DNA from: Acinetobacter tandoii DSM 14970 = CIP 107469
GTDB taxonomy: Bacteria > Pseudomonadota > Gammaproteobacteria > Pseudomonadales > Moraxellaceae
Assembly: GCF_000400735.1 (NCBI RefSeq)
Contig: NZ_KE007365.1
Span: 56,178-120,177, forward strand
Direction: 5' to 3'
Length of the DNA: 64,000 nt
The notes beneath the pieces were generated by a model. That model did no database searches. It was not told the origin of the DNA and worked only from the letters and a program-made list of their open reading frames with translations. Positions within the stretch are counted from its first letter, which is position 1. Every line of letters starts with the position of its first letter. Of this stretch, positions 17,371 to 26,280 are shown one piece after another. The translations under genes and the position numbers were made by a program.

Positions 17371-19473
17371 TTATTTCAATTGAATGTTATGTAATTCAGC
17401 ATCAAAACTTTGGATTAAATCACGTACTACGGGTTCAGTTTGTAACAATTCCTCTGCCCGCTGATAAGCTTGCTCTTTGCGTTGATGCTGCAAAATATAA
17501 GGTGTAGTGTCTGTCACTGCACCATATTCAATTTTAAACTGAGTATTGGGCCACTGGTTTTTTAGCGCTTGCTCTAGTGAGTGTTGGGATTGACCCAATA
17601 ATTGCTGATATTGTTCTGGGATATGAAAAACAGATTCTGCATCAATTTGCCCCGTCATTACACCATGTTGTGCCAACTCTTGTACAGCTGGTGATAATTC
17701 ACTATGTCTGAACCAGAACTCCCACTTACCGAGCGTCCACTCACCTTCCAAAACTTGTTCTTGTACACGCAAAATATCTTGCGGCATAAGCTTTGCAGTT
17801 TCTGTATTCGATACAGTTGGGGCTGGCTGAGATTTAATTTCAGGCTCAGGTTGCTCAATAAGCGGCTGAACCGCTGAATGAGTTTCAACTTCATCAGCCG
17901 CTAAACTAAAGAGTGAGTCTTGCTCTGTGTCTACACTGGTAAAACTTGCATCGGCTGCTAATGACTCATTTTCATCAGATGGTTCGACTGGACGTTCTAC
18001 TTTTTCTTCTACGGCAATTGGTGCAATTTCCTCAAATAAGAAGTCATCACTACTTGCTTCAGATGGAGCTTCGTATGATGTATCAGTGTCTTCATCAAGG
18101 TCGAATAAAACATCTTCACTCACAGGGTCAAACACGATTTGATCTGAATGACTCGCTAAATTGGCCGTTTCTTCAACCTGCTCTGGAATTTCTGGTAATG
18201 CAGACTCATCTTGTAGATTTGTCTCAACAGCAAAGTTTTCTACAAGTGGTGTAACTTCCGCTATCGCTTGGATTTGATCTTGCGGAGCTGCAACTACAGT
18301 ATTGATATTTGTAACGACTTGTTCAGTAGCCAACACTGGTGCCGACTGAATTTGTGTAGCAGGAGTTGAAACCAAGACTTCATTTGGTTGCAAAGGTCTA
18401 AAGGCCAACAAACGCAATACGCACATTTCAAAACCTTGCTCTTGCGTCACTGCAAGTTGCAAATCTGCACGTCCTTTACATGCAATCTGATAATAAAGTT
18501 GTAAATCTTGATCTGCGATGAGCTGAGAAAGCTGGGAAATCTTTTGATTAATTTCCGCACTATATTTCAGGCTTAGATCTGGCAAATATTGCAGCAATGC
18601 TAATTCATGCAAAGTTGAAATCAACTGATCTAAAACTAAAGAAACATCTAAAGCTTGCTGTCTAAATTGCAGCAACAATTGACTCACACGCGCTTTCTGA
18701 TTTTGATGAATCGCCATCAATAAATCATAAATGATCGTACGATCAATCAAGCCTAACATCTCTTTTACATCTTGATGCTGAATCGCACCTTGACCATAGG
18801 CAATCGCTTGGTCAGTTAAAGAGAGTGCATCACGCAGTGAACCTTGTGCAGACTCAGCAATTTGCCAGATTGCATCTTGCTGAGCTGAAATCTGTTCTTT
18901 TTCCAAAATTTTTGTCAAATGCTCAGTAATTTCATCGACTGCTAGAGGACGCAAGGTAAATTGTAAGCAACGCGAAATCACCGTAATTGGGAGCTTGTGC
19001 GGATCGGTCGTTGCAAATAGAAATTTCACATGCTCAGGTGGTTCTTCTAATGTTTTGAGCAAGGCATTAAATGAGTGTGTAGAGAGCATGTGTACTTCAT
19101 CAATCAAGTACACTTTATAGCGTCCCTGAGTTGGAGCATACGGTACGTTATCTAAAAGTTCTCGCGTATCTTCTACTTTGGTTCGTGACGCCGCATCAAT
19201 TTCAATCAAGTCGATAAAACGACCTTCATTCACCGCTTTACACGTGGCACAGACTTCACACGGCGTCGCTGTTACACCTGTTTCGCAGTTTAAGCATTTC
19301 GCCAAAATACGCGCAATTGTGGTTTTACCCACGCCACGCGTACCTGTAAATAAATACGCATGGTGTAAACGCCCACGTTCTAATGCACTGCTGAGTGCAC
19401 GCGAGACATGGTTTTGCCCCACTAATTCATTAAAATTACGGGGACGATATTTACGCGCAAGTACTTGATACAT
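17371..19473 (-). CDS. dnaX: DNA polymerase III subunits gamma and tau
   Basis: A 700-residue protein. The clamp-loader AAA+ core has Walker A GTRGVGKTT (~45-53), a four-Cys zinc module (C64...C-x8-C-x2-C-x2-C), Walker B LIDEVH (~125), and the SRC sensor/arginine-finger segment. Domain III follows to ~370, then an acidic Glu/Asp/Ser/Val-rich linker (~375-560) and the tau C-terminal domain. It loads the beta clamp and links the polymerase cores. The ribosome site AAGGAG before 19473 is strong. I see no convincing A6G-type slippage site in the right place to give gamma. Confidence 0.95.
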   Translation of the reverse strand: MYQVLARKYRPRNFNELVGQNHVSRALSSALERGRLHHAYLFTGTRGVGKTTIARILAKCLNCETGVTATPCEVCATCKAVNEGRFIDLIEIDAASRTKVEDTRELLDNVPYAPTQGRYKVYLIDEVHMLSTHSFNALLKTLEEPPEHVKFLFATTDPHKLPITVISRCLQFTLRPLAVDEITEHLTKILEKEQISAQQDAIWQIAESAQGSLRDALSLTDQAIAYGQGAIQHQDVKEMLGLIDRTIIYDLLMAIHQNQKARVSQLLLQFRQQALDVSLVLDQLISTLHELALLQYLPDLSLKYSAEINQKISQLSQLIADQDLQLYYQIACKGRADLQLAVTQEQGFEMCVLRLLAFRPLQPNEVLVSTPATQIQSAPVLATEQVVTNINTVVAAPQDQIQAIAEVTPLVENFAVETNLQDESALPEIPEQVEETANLASHSDQIVFDPVSEDVLFDLDEDTDTSYEAPSEASSDDFLFEEIAPIAVEEKVERPVEPSDENESLAADASFTSVDTEQDSLFSLAADEVETHSAVQPLIEQPEPEIKSQPAPTVSNTETAKLMPQDILRVQEQVLEGEWTLGKWEFWFRHSELSPAVQELAQHGVMTGQIDAESVFHIPEQYQQLLGQSQHSLEQALKNQWPNTQFKIEYGAVTDTTPYILQHQRKEQAYQRAEELLQTEPVVRDLIQSFDAELHNIQLK

Positions 19474-19796
19474 GTATGCTCCTTTTCACAGGTCTAAGCA
19501 TACTGTTTTTTCGCACAAGAGTGAATGAACAATCTCAAAGCGAGTTAATGATTGTGGAAATTAAACACGCTGTTGATACCTTAATCTTAAATTCAGTCAA
19601 TGTGCACTTTAAATCAATCAGCAATTTGATCGTGTTCACTCTCATCTTTCAGATAATTTAAACAACATTTTCTTTAAGCAGCTTGAGTAGATTTTCCATA
19701 TTTGACCACCTTCAAATATGCTTACACCAAAGACAATGTCCATCGCACCTATCATTTGTTAAGTATTTGAAGTCTCTATTATCCAATCTAAAAATC
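19474..19796. other. 323-bp intergenic region upstream of dnaX
   Basis: It holds the dnaX promoter (minus strand). The one structure seen is a perfect 9-bp inverted repeat at 19697-19720, listed separately. A short open frame here has no ribosome site and no recognisable content, so it is not called. Confidence 0.5.
19697..19720. repeat. perfect 9-bp inverted repeat
   Basis: CATATTTGA and TCAAATATG separated by CCACCT. There is no T-run after it on either strand, so it is not a typical terminator. It lies between the dnaX start and the 3' end of the serine hydrolase gene and could be a regulator site or a processing hairpin. Confidence 0.5.
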
Positions 19797-21056
19797 TTAA
19801 AACCAGCCTTTATGTCCTGTTAGAATTTTATCAGCACAGCGCAAAGTTTCTTGCGTTAAGCCCCACAAACGATAATCCCCAGTAATGGATGCCGTTGCAA
19901 AATTATGTGTGTAAGCAAAACTTAATTGGCGCGCTGGGTCACACCAAGCACCTGAGCCATTAAAACCCAAGTGTCCGAAACCTTGTGGGACATGTTTGCC
20001 TAAAGTCAGGACACGGTGATACCCCAAACGCCAATGCATAGGAATAGGCATAATTCGGTCACGATGCTGATATTGAATTTGCGACATGCGTTGAAATACT
20101 TCAGGTTTAGTCAACTGTTGCTGTTGCCATATCCCCCCTTGTGCCAACATGGCATAAATTTTTGCCAAACTTTCAGCAGAGAAAACACCATTGGCAGCTG
20201 GAATTACAGCTTGTAGACCTTGTTCACTAAAAAAACTAAAGTTCTTCATACCTTTAGGAATCATAGCATCTTGGAAATCTTGCGGATTTTGACCAGACCA
20301 TGCCGTAACACGATCCTTTAAAGTCATTTTCTTGGCTGTATTTTTTCTTTTTGAAGAATCAGAACTTGAGCTTTTAGAGTTCGCTGTGAGGAATGGTCGT
20401 GCAACCCGATCAAGTTCTGATGTTGGCACACCAAAATAAGCATCTTGTATCTGAAGAGGTTGAAGCAAATATTGCTGCATTAAATGAGATAAACTTTGCC
20501 CTGTGGCTTTTTCCAGAACACCGCCCACTAACCAGCCAAAAGTTAAAGGCTGATACGCTGCATCCTCACCTAGAGCAAACCTTGGTTTGGCCTCAGCAAT
20601 CCGATTTAACATAAGTTCCCAATCGGCCATTTGCGTTGCGTCTTGAACCAAATTGCGAATATCAAATAAGCCACTTTGGTGGCTTAAAATGTCTGCCAAG
20701 CAAATATTAGATTTACCATTTTGTGCAAATTCAGGCCAATACTTTGCAATTGGTTGATCATAATCAAGTAACCCGCGACTCACTAAAATATGAGCCAAGG
20801 TTGCCAAAACACCTTTGCCTGTTGAATAACAGACCGACAAGGTGTTCTTTTCCCATTGTTCTGTCGCTGATTTTTTTCCAATAAAAATATCAACAACCTT
20901 TTGTCCTTGAAAATACACGCAAAGTGCAGCCCCACCTTGATGCATTCGCGGATGCTGTAAACGACTGAACTGTTTCGCCAAATCTTCAAAATTTTCAGCG
21001 ACATCACCATGATATTGATTTGGACTCGCTGATAAATATGCTTTTAATTCTTTCAT
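19797..21056 (-). CDS. serine hydrolase, beta-lactamase/EstB esterase family
   Basis: A 419-residue class-C-beta-lactamase-fold protein without a signal peptide, so it should be cytoplasmic. The SxxK motif is S78-T-G-K81, a conserved Tyr near 168 (AAYQPLTFGWLVGG) fits the second motif, and GHLGFNGSG near 375 serves as the HxG-like third motif. Such proteins are usually esterases rather than resistance enzymes. A Ser/Lys-rich insertion near 230 (SKSSSSDSSKRK) is unusual. Located 87 bases after the MaoC gene on the same strand, but with a terminator between. Confidence 0.87.
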   Translation of the reverse strand: MKELKAYLSASPNQYHGDVAENFEDLAKQFSRLQHPRMHQGGAALCVYFQGQKVVDIFIGKKSATEQWEKNTLSVCYSTGKGVLATLAHILVSRGLLDYDQPIAKYWPEFAQNGKSNICLADILSHQSGLFDIRNLVQDATQMADWELMLNRIAEAKPRFALGEDAAYQPLTFGWLVGGVLEKATGQSLSHLMQQYLLQPLQIQDAYFGVPTSELDRVARPFLTANSKSSSSDSSKRKNTAKKMTLKDRVTAWSGQNPQDFQDAMIPKGMKNFSFFSEQGLQAVIPAANGVFSAESLAKIYAMLAQGGIWQQQQLTKPEVFQRMSQIQYQHRDRIMPIPMHWRLGYHRVLTLGKHVPQGFGHLGFNGSGAWCDPARQLSFAYTHNFATASITGDYRLWGLTQETLRCADKILTGHKGWF

Positions 21057-21100
21057 CTTACATCCTTATAATTTTTTAATTATTGATACATACATAAGTA

Positions 21101-21131
21101 AAAAAGCCCAAATCCTTAAAATTTGGGCTTT
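21101..21131 (-). terminator. intrinsic terminator after the MaoC-like gene
   Basis: AAGCCCAAAT / ATTTGGGCTT stem followed by a T-run on the minus strand. It lies between the hydratase and serine hydrolase genes. Confidence 0.85.
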
Positions 21132-21143
21132 TATTCAGCGCTA

Positions 21144-22001
21144 TTAGCGTGCGGTAATATGACCTGTCACATGTGGTTTTTTATTCTTACTATTTTGTAT
21201 CATAAAATCGATATCCTTACCTACCTGCGTAGTGAGGAACTCAACGTTAGAAGGCAAATACATAGGCAATTTAAACCAAACATCAGCCTCATAGCTGTCG
21301 GGTAAAGTTAAATTGGCTAAGGCTTTTGCTTTGCTCCACATACCATGTGCAATCGCTTGTTTGAAACCAAATGCTTTTGCGGTAATAGCATGAATATGAA
21401 TTAAGTTAAAATCACCCGAAGTTAAGGCATAACGACGACCCGTATTTTCTGAAACTGCCCACTCTGCCTGAAGCGTATAATTTGGGCGAGTTTCTTCTTT
21501 TTTTGCTTTAGTAGCCGCTTTAGTCTCAGTTTTTTGACGTACAAGATAAGTCGTCACCCCTTGCATCACGACTTCATTGCCCACTTTTGCGGTAGTAATA
21601 AAATCAAACTGCACGCCTTTATCATGCGGCTTTAATTCACCAAACTGGCAAGATAGGCTTAAGCTTTCATTTACACCAATTTTACGACTTTGAGAAACTT
21701 GGTTACGAATATGTACCAAACCTAAAATTGCAAAAGGAAATGCCTCTTGCGTCATCATATGCATTTGTAAACTTTGCGACAAAACAGCTAAATAAATCGC
21801 TGGAATATAACCATTATTTTTAAATCCACACACAGCGTTATAGGCTTTCAAATGCTTTGGATCAACCTTAAAAGAATCCACAACATATTCAACTTGCGGT
21901 AGAACTTTTTCGCCTTTAGGCTTTTTAAAGATGAGTCCCTGCACGACTTTCGGATAAGCCAAATAAGGTTTCGGAAGTTGAGAAAAATGGCGCGTATTCA
22001 T
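21144..22001 (-). CDS. MaoC-like (R)-enoyl-thioester hydratase, double hot-dog
   Basis: A 285-residue protein, about twice a single hot-dog domain. The C-terminal half carries the hydratase-2 motif SGDFNLIHIHAITAKAFGF (195-213; catalytic D197 and H202) followed by AIAHGMWSKA. It should hydrate trans-2-enoyl thioesters to the (R)-3-hydroxy form or the reverse. Length and layout resemble mycobacterial HtdX. A Lys/Ala/Glu-rich linker lies at ~158-171. It is downstream of the HMwFabG gene on the same strand, which supports a shared pathway. Confidence 0.87.
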   Translation of the reverse strand: MNTRHFSQLPKPYLAYPKVVQGLIFKKPKGEKVLPQVEYVVDSFKVDPKHLKAYNAVCGFKNNGYIPAIYLAVLSQSLQMHMMTQEAFPFAILGLVHIRNQVSQSRKIGVNESLSLSCQFGELKPHDKGVQFDFITTAKVGNEVVMQGVTTYLVRQKTETKAATKAKKEETRPNYTLQAEWAVSENTGRRYALTSGDFNLIHIHAITAKAFGFKQAIAHGMWSKAKALANLTLPDSYEADVWFKLPMYLPSNVEFLTTQVGKDIDFMIQNSKNKKPHVTGHITAR

Positions 22002-22042
22002 GTTGAACCTATGTGAAGTTTTTATTTCAATATTTTTTGAAA

Positions 22043-22130
22043 GCTTCTTCTCCTTCAGGGAGAAGGTTAGGATGAAGGAAGAATTCCATTCCCTTTATTG
22101 GCTTTCCCTCTTCTTAAAGAAGAGGGAAAA
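22043..22130. repeat. two-stem palindromic element, possible dispersed repeat
   Basis: In the spacer between the reductase and hydratase genes. The first stem is CTTCTCC / GGAGAAG (22047-22053, 22059-22065). The second is TTTCCCTCTTC / GAAGAGGGAAA (22103-22113, 22119-22129) around a 5-nt loop. The CTCCTTCAGGGAGAAGGTTAGG wording resembles the REP-like elements built from CCCTCTCC/GGAGAGGG that recur in many gammaproteobacterial genomes; that it recurs in this genome is inference. Confidence 0.6.
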
Positions 22131-22146
22131 TTCTAAACTTTTATAA

Positions 22147-23538
22147 TTAAGCACCTAATAAACTTTGTCCGCAAACACGAACAACGTTACCATTTAAGCC
22201 CGTCGAAGCCGTTGAAGCAAATAAAGCAATGGTTTCTGCAACATCAACAGGTAAACCACCTTGACTCATCGAGTTCATACGACGGCCAGCTTCACGGATA
22301 GCAAAAGGAATTGCTGCTGTCATTTGTGTTTCAATAAAACCTGGTGCAACTGCATTAATGGTTATACCATTTTTTAAGATCGGTGCAGTAAATTTCACCA
22401 CCCCAATTACACCCGCTTTAGATGCAGCGTAGTTGGTTTGACCTAAGTTCCCTGCAATACCCGAAATTGAAGATACACATATAATACGGCCATTGGCATT
22501 CAAACCATCATGTTCAAGTAAATAATCATTGACACGTTCAATCGCAGACAAATTGATGTTGATGACCAAGTCCCAAAGTTCTGGTTTCATATTGGCCAAA
22601 GTCTTGTCACGGGTAATACCTGCATTGTGCACAATAATATCAACACCACCCTGTGCTACAGCAGCTTCTTTAATTTTCTGACCTGCATCTGCTGCGGTAA
22701 TATCAATCGCTAAAGTCGAACCACCAATTTCACTCGCAACACGGTCCAAGTCAGCTTGCTGTTGCGGTACATCCAAACAAATGACATGTGCGCCATCGCG
22801 TGATAATACATGTGCAATTGCCTCACCAATACCACGGCTCGCACCTGTCACGACTGCAGTTTTGCCTGCAAGCGGTTTCACCCAATCTACATCAATCACA
22901 TCAGCTTTAGATACTCGAATGACTTGTCCTGAAACATAAGCTGAACGTGGCGATAAAGCAAAACGTAACGTAGACTCTAAATTGGCTTCTGCACCTTCAT
23001 CTACATAGACCAATTGTGCAGCAATACCTTTTTTGAATTCTTTGCCTACAGATTTAACAAAACCTTCTAAAGCGCGTTGAGCAATGGCTTGCTTTACTGT
23101 TTTAGCCGTTTCAGGTGTTGTACCAACGACAATGACACGACCCGAAGCCAAAATCTGGCGTGCGACAGGGTTGAAGAAATTATAAAGCTCTTTGAGCTGT
23201 TCAGAATTTTGAATACCAGACGCATCAAAAACGACGGCTTTGAACTTCGACTCACGATCACCATCGTTAAATGCATTCAGTTTTAAACCTTGGGTTGCAG
23301 CAACTTGTTGTAATTCTGCATTGTTGCCTGCATAACTGTTGGCATGAATATTAGCCAAAACCTGAGAAATTGCACCAGATAATATGCCTGCTGGTGCAGC
23401 ACCAACCAAAACTGCACCTTTAATTACAGGCGTCGCAGAGTCAAAACGATCTAAAAAAGTGGGTGCTGGCAAACCTAAATTTTTAATGACAAATTTACCA
23501 ATTGGAGATTTTGCAAATGCTTGGTATTGGTCAGTCAT
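22147..23538 (-). CDS. high-molecular-weight 3-oxoacyl-thioester reductase (FabG4-like)
   Basis: A 463-residue protein, roughly twice normal FabG. Residues 1-~215 form a non-catalytic flavodoxin-like half; the C-terminal half is a complete SDR domain with TGASRGIG (231-238), HNAG (304-307), and the catalytic S356/S357...Y370-x3-K374. This is the HMwFabG architecture known from mycobacterial FabG4. It reduces 3-oxoacyl-CoA/ACP to 3-hydroxyacyl thioesters. A GAGAG ribosome site precedes 23538. First gene of the strand group with the MaoC-like hydratase, and divergent from the thiolase. Confidence 0.92.
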   Translation of the reverse strand: MTDQYQAFAKSPIGKFVIKNLGLPAPTFLDRFDSATPVIKGAVLVGAAPAGILSGAISQVLANIHANSYAGNNAELQQVAATQGLKLNAFNDGDRESKFKAVVFDASGIQNSEQLKELYNFFNPVARQILASGRVIVVGTTPETAKTVKQAIAQRALEGFVKSVGKEFKKGIAAQLVYVDEGAEANLESTLRFALSPRSAYVSGQVIRVSKADVIDVDWVKPLAGKTAVVTGASRGIGEAIAHVLSRDGAHVICLDVPQQQADLDRVASEIGGSTLAIDITAADAGQKIKEAAVAQGGVDIIVHNAGITRDKTLANMKPELWDLVININLSAIERVNDYLLEHDGLNANGRIICVSSISGIAGNLGQTNYAASKAGVIGVVKFTAPILKNGITINAVAPGFIETQMTAAIPFAIREAGRRMNSMSQGGLPVDVAETIALFASTASTGLNGNVVRVCGQSLLGA

Positions 23539-23781
23539 GTTTATTATCTCTCAAAACGAATTAAATTTATTTGATGGCTTTTAAACTACTGTTTAACTTC
23601 AATATCATGTCAAAGACGTAGATTTCAATAGACCCATCAGTTTCCGTTGAATCATACTTGAGTTAATCTAGTGATGACTTGACCTGAATGTATTCTGCAA
23701 TGTCATTGTAGTCAATTCGAGCTATGCTGTATTGTGTTAATGTACACCTCAAGAATACTGTAACATGCTTGGAAAAGCCTT

Positions 23782-25308
23782 ATGAGCAAAACAACTCAAG
23801 ATAATCCAGCAGTCGATCATTCTGTGGCAGAAACTGTGTCAAATACATCAAAAGCACGTACTCGTACACGCAAAACAACTGACACAGCTTCTACGTCTGC
23901 AACCCCAACGACTAAAACAACACGTACACGTGCAACTTCTTCGCCTCGCAAAAAAGCAGCACCTAGTACAACTAAAACTGAATCTACAACTCAAACTTCT
24001 GTCCAACAGGAAAAAATTATGAGTCAAAATACTCCTCGCCGCGTTGCAATTATTGGTGGTAACCGTATTCCATTCGCTCGTTCGAATGGTGCTTATTTCA
24101 CAGCATCAAACATGGATATGTTTACTGCAGCATTAAATGGTCTTGTTGAACGTTATAATCTTCAAGGTCAGCGCCTAGGTGAAGTAGTCGCAGGCGCAGT
24201 GTTAAAACATAGTCGTGACTTCAATATGACTCGTGAGTGTGTGCTAGATACTGCTTTAGCACCTGAAACTCCTGCTTATGATTTGCAACAAGCATGTGGA
24301 ACAGGCTTACAAGCAGCTTTCCAAGTTGCGAATAAAATTGCCTTGGGACAAATTGAAGTGGGTATCGCTGGTGGCGTAGATACCACTTCAGATGCGCCAA
24401 TTGCTTTTGGTGATGGTTTACGTAAGGCATTGCTTGAGCTCAATATCGCAAAAACAGGGAAAGACCGTTTAAAAGCCTTAACCAAAATTAACCTAAAAGA
24501 TTTGATGGATGCCCCTAAAAATGGTGAACCACGTACTGGTCTATCAATGGGCGATCATCAGGCGATTACAGCATTGGAATGGGGTATTTCGCGTGAAGCA
24601 CAGGATGAACTTGCAGCCTCTTCACATCAAAAAATGGCGAAGGCTTATGAAGAAGGTTTCTTTGATGACCTGATCACACCATTTTTAGGTTTAGAACGTG
24701 ACAACAACTTACGTGCTGATTCTACAGTTGAGAAACTGGCTAAACTTAAACCTGCTTTTGGTAAAGGCGATGCGCGTACCATGACTGCGGGTAACTCTAC
24801 CCCATTAACCGATGGCGCATCTTGTGTGTTACTTGCCTCTGAAGAATGGGCAAAAGCCAACGGTCATGAAGTACTGGCTTATTTAACCTTTACTGAAACT
24901 GCTGCAGTAGACTTCATTGGCAAGAATGGACCAAAAGAAGGCTTATTAATGGCCCCTGCTTACGCAGTTCCTCGCATGCTTGAACGTGCTGGTATTACTC
25001 TGCAAGATTTTGACTATTACGAAATTCATGAAGCCTTTGCTTCACAAGTGCTTTCAACTTTAAAAGCATGGGAAGATCCACAATTCTGTAAAGATCGCTT
25101 AGGCTTAGCTGCACCTTTAGGTTCAATTGACCGTAACAAACTCAATGTTAAAGGTTCTTCTTTGGCAGCAGGTCACCCATTTGCGGCAACAGGTGGACGC
25201 ATTTTAGCAACGGCTGCAAAACTTCTTAACCAAAAAGGCTCTGGTCGCGTACTCATCTCGATTTGTGCGGCGGGTGGTCAAGGTGTAACAGCAATTGTTG
25301 AAAAATAA
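23782..25308 (+). CDS. acetyl-CoA C-acyltransferase (thiolase) with basic N-terminal tail
   Basis: A 508-residue protein. Residues ~20-75 are a low-complexity Thr/Arg/Lys/Ser/Ala tail similar in composition to histone-H1-like tails. A complete thiolase follows from residue 80: nucleophile C172 in QQACGTGLQAAF, the His of GHPFAATGGR, and the second Cys of SICAAGGQG. It condenses or cleaves 3-oxoacyl-CoA. An in-frame ATG at 24019 with AGGAA eight bases upstream could start a tail-less 429-residue form; the long start at 23782 is preceded by GGAAAAG. Divergent from the HMwFabG gene. Confidence 0.9.
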   Translation: MSKTTQDNPAVDHSVAETVSNTSKARTRTRKTTDTASTSATPTTKTTRTRATSSPRKKAAPSTTKTESTTQTSVQQEKIMSQNTPRRVAIIGGNRIPFARSNGAYFTASNMDMFTAALNGLVERYNLQGQRLGEVVAGAVLKHSRDFNMTRECVLDTALAPETPAYDLQQACGTGLQAAFQVANKIALGQIEVGIAGGVDTTSDAPIAFGDGLRKALLELNIAKTGKDRLKALTKINLKDLMDAPKNGEPRTGLSMGDHQAITALEWGISREAQDELAASSHQKMAKAYEEGFFDDLITPFLGLERDNNLRADSTVEKLAKLKPAFGKGDARTMTAGNSTPLTDGASCVLLASEEWAKANGHEVLAYLTFTETAAVDFIGKNGPKEGLLMAPAYAVPRMLERAGITLQDFDYYEIHEAFASQVLSTLKAWEDPQFCKDRLGLAAPLGSIDRNKLNVKGSSLAAGHPFAATGGRILATAAKLLNQKGSGRVLISICAAGGQGVTAIVEK

Positions 25309-25324
25309 TTGACTTACCCCCTCT

Positions 25325-25355
25325 AAAAAAGCACTTCTACGGAGGTGCTTTTTTT
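25325..25355 (+). terminator. intrinsic terminator after the thiolase gene
   Basis: AAAAAAGCAC / GTGCTTTTTTT with inner TTC-GAG pairing (one mispair-free extension through a TACG loop). The symmetry could also serve the convergent dedA-type gene. Confidence 0.85.
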
Positions 25356-25406
25356 CCCTCTGAGACTTCAATTAACTCTCAACTTCATGATCTATTTGTA
25401 GCAAAC

Positions 25407-25994
25407 TCAATGATCTTTAGATTGTTTAAGGAATGAAACCATCCAAAAGAGAAAACGAACCAATAAGATACAGGTAATCACTGCGACAATGATCAAGGCT
25501 GAATATTCGTCATGTTGGACTAGCGCTTGCCAGAACAGATGCAACCAATGCGAGACTTGCAAACCAACACTTACAATAACAAATGCCCAAATAAAACAAG
25601 CCAATAGATTGATTGCCATATAACGCAAAACTGGGTATTGCTTAATCCCAATGATCATAGGAAGAACTGTTCTTAAGCCCCAAGCAAAACGCATCAATAA
25701 AATACTTAAGGTTGGATAGTTTTCAATTAATACACTGGCTTTTTGAAATCTCAGTTTTAATTTTGGATGCTGGTCAATAAAGTCATATCCATATCGTTTC
25801 CCAATTTGGTAATACAACTGATCACCAATAAAACCCCCAATCATTGCAGAAACAATCAACAGCCAAAAATTGAGAACATGCTGATGTACGGCATAAGCAC
25901 CGAGCATGAGTATCGTTTCACCTTCGAAAAAAGAACCAATGACGACGGTAAAATAACCGTAATGTTGCAATAAGTAAGTCCAATCCATCTGCAT
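25407..25994 (-). CDS. DedA-family membrane protein
   Basis: A 195-residue integral membrane protein. Typical DedA features: FFEGETILMLGAYA near residue 22, GGFIGDQLYYQIGKRYG near 53-69, and the RFAWGLRTVLPMIIG segment near 102 with the conserved Arg residues. DedA proteins support membrane homeostasis; some act as undecaprenyl-phosphate or phospholipid flippases. Which role applies here cannot be told. It stands alone, convergent with the thiolase gene. Confidence 0.9.
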   Translation of the reverse strand: MQMDWTYLLQHYGYFTVVIGSFFEGETILMLGAYAVHQHVLNFWLLIVSAMIGGFIGDQLYYQIGKRYGYDFIDQHPKLKLRFQKASVLIENYPTLSILLMRFAWGLRTVLPMIIGIKQYPVLRYMAINLLACFIWAFVIVSVGLQVSHWLHLFWQALVQHDEYSALIIVAVITCILLVRFLFWMVSFLKQSKDH

Positions 25995-26247
25995 ACTCTT
26001 TTATCATTATTTTGGATTTCTTTATTTAAAAATCAAAGCTGAGATACCACTCGACCTTTTAAAGATTATAGGATAGATCATTTAAAAGACTAAAATCGCA
26101 TTTGAAATATGATTACCAAGCTATTTAATCTAGCTGAGATCCAACTTTAGATGCATCAATTATTTATCCATCGTCAAACGATCAAAATAATGCAATATTT
26201 TTATTTTTGTAATGAGTTTGCTGTTAAGAGATTCAGAGTCCATACAT

Positions 26248-26276
26248 AAAAAAGCCACTTATTTGTGGCTTTTTTA
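26248..26276 (-). terminator. intrinsic terminator after aceI
   Basis: AAAAAAGCCAC / GTGGCTTTTTT stem with an ATTT-containing loop directly after the aceI stop. Confidence 0.87.
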
Positions 26277-26280
26277 CTTC

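Noticed and set aside
17371-19473. Programmed frameshift in dnaX to make gamma
   Set aside because: Only short A-runs are present. The one heptamer of the A AAA AAC type (near 17558) lies close to the C-terminal end, too late for gamma, and no stimulatory hairpin is obvious.
19476-19661. 61-residue frame upstream of dnaX
   Set aside because: No ribosome site, low-complexity hydrophobic content and no likeness to known proteins. It overlaps the likely dnaX promoter.
23581-23596. TTAAAC-TACT-GTTTAA palindrome upstream of the HMwFabG gene as a TetR/FadR operator
   Set aside because: Only 6-bp A/T-rich half-sites, expected by chance in this composition; no second copy was seen.
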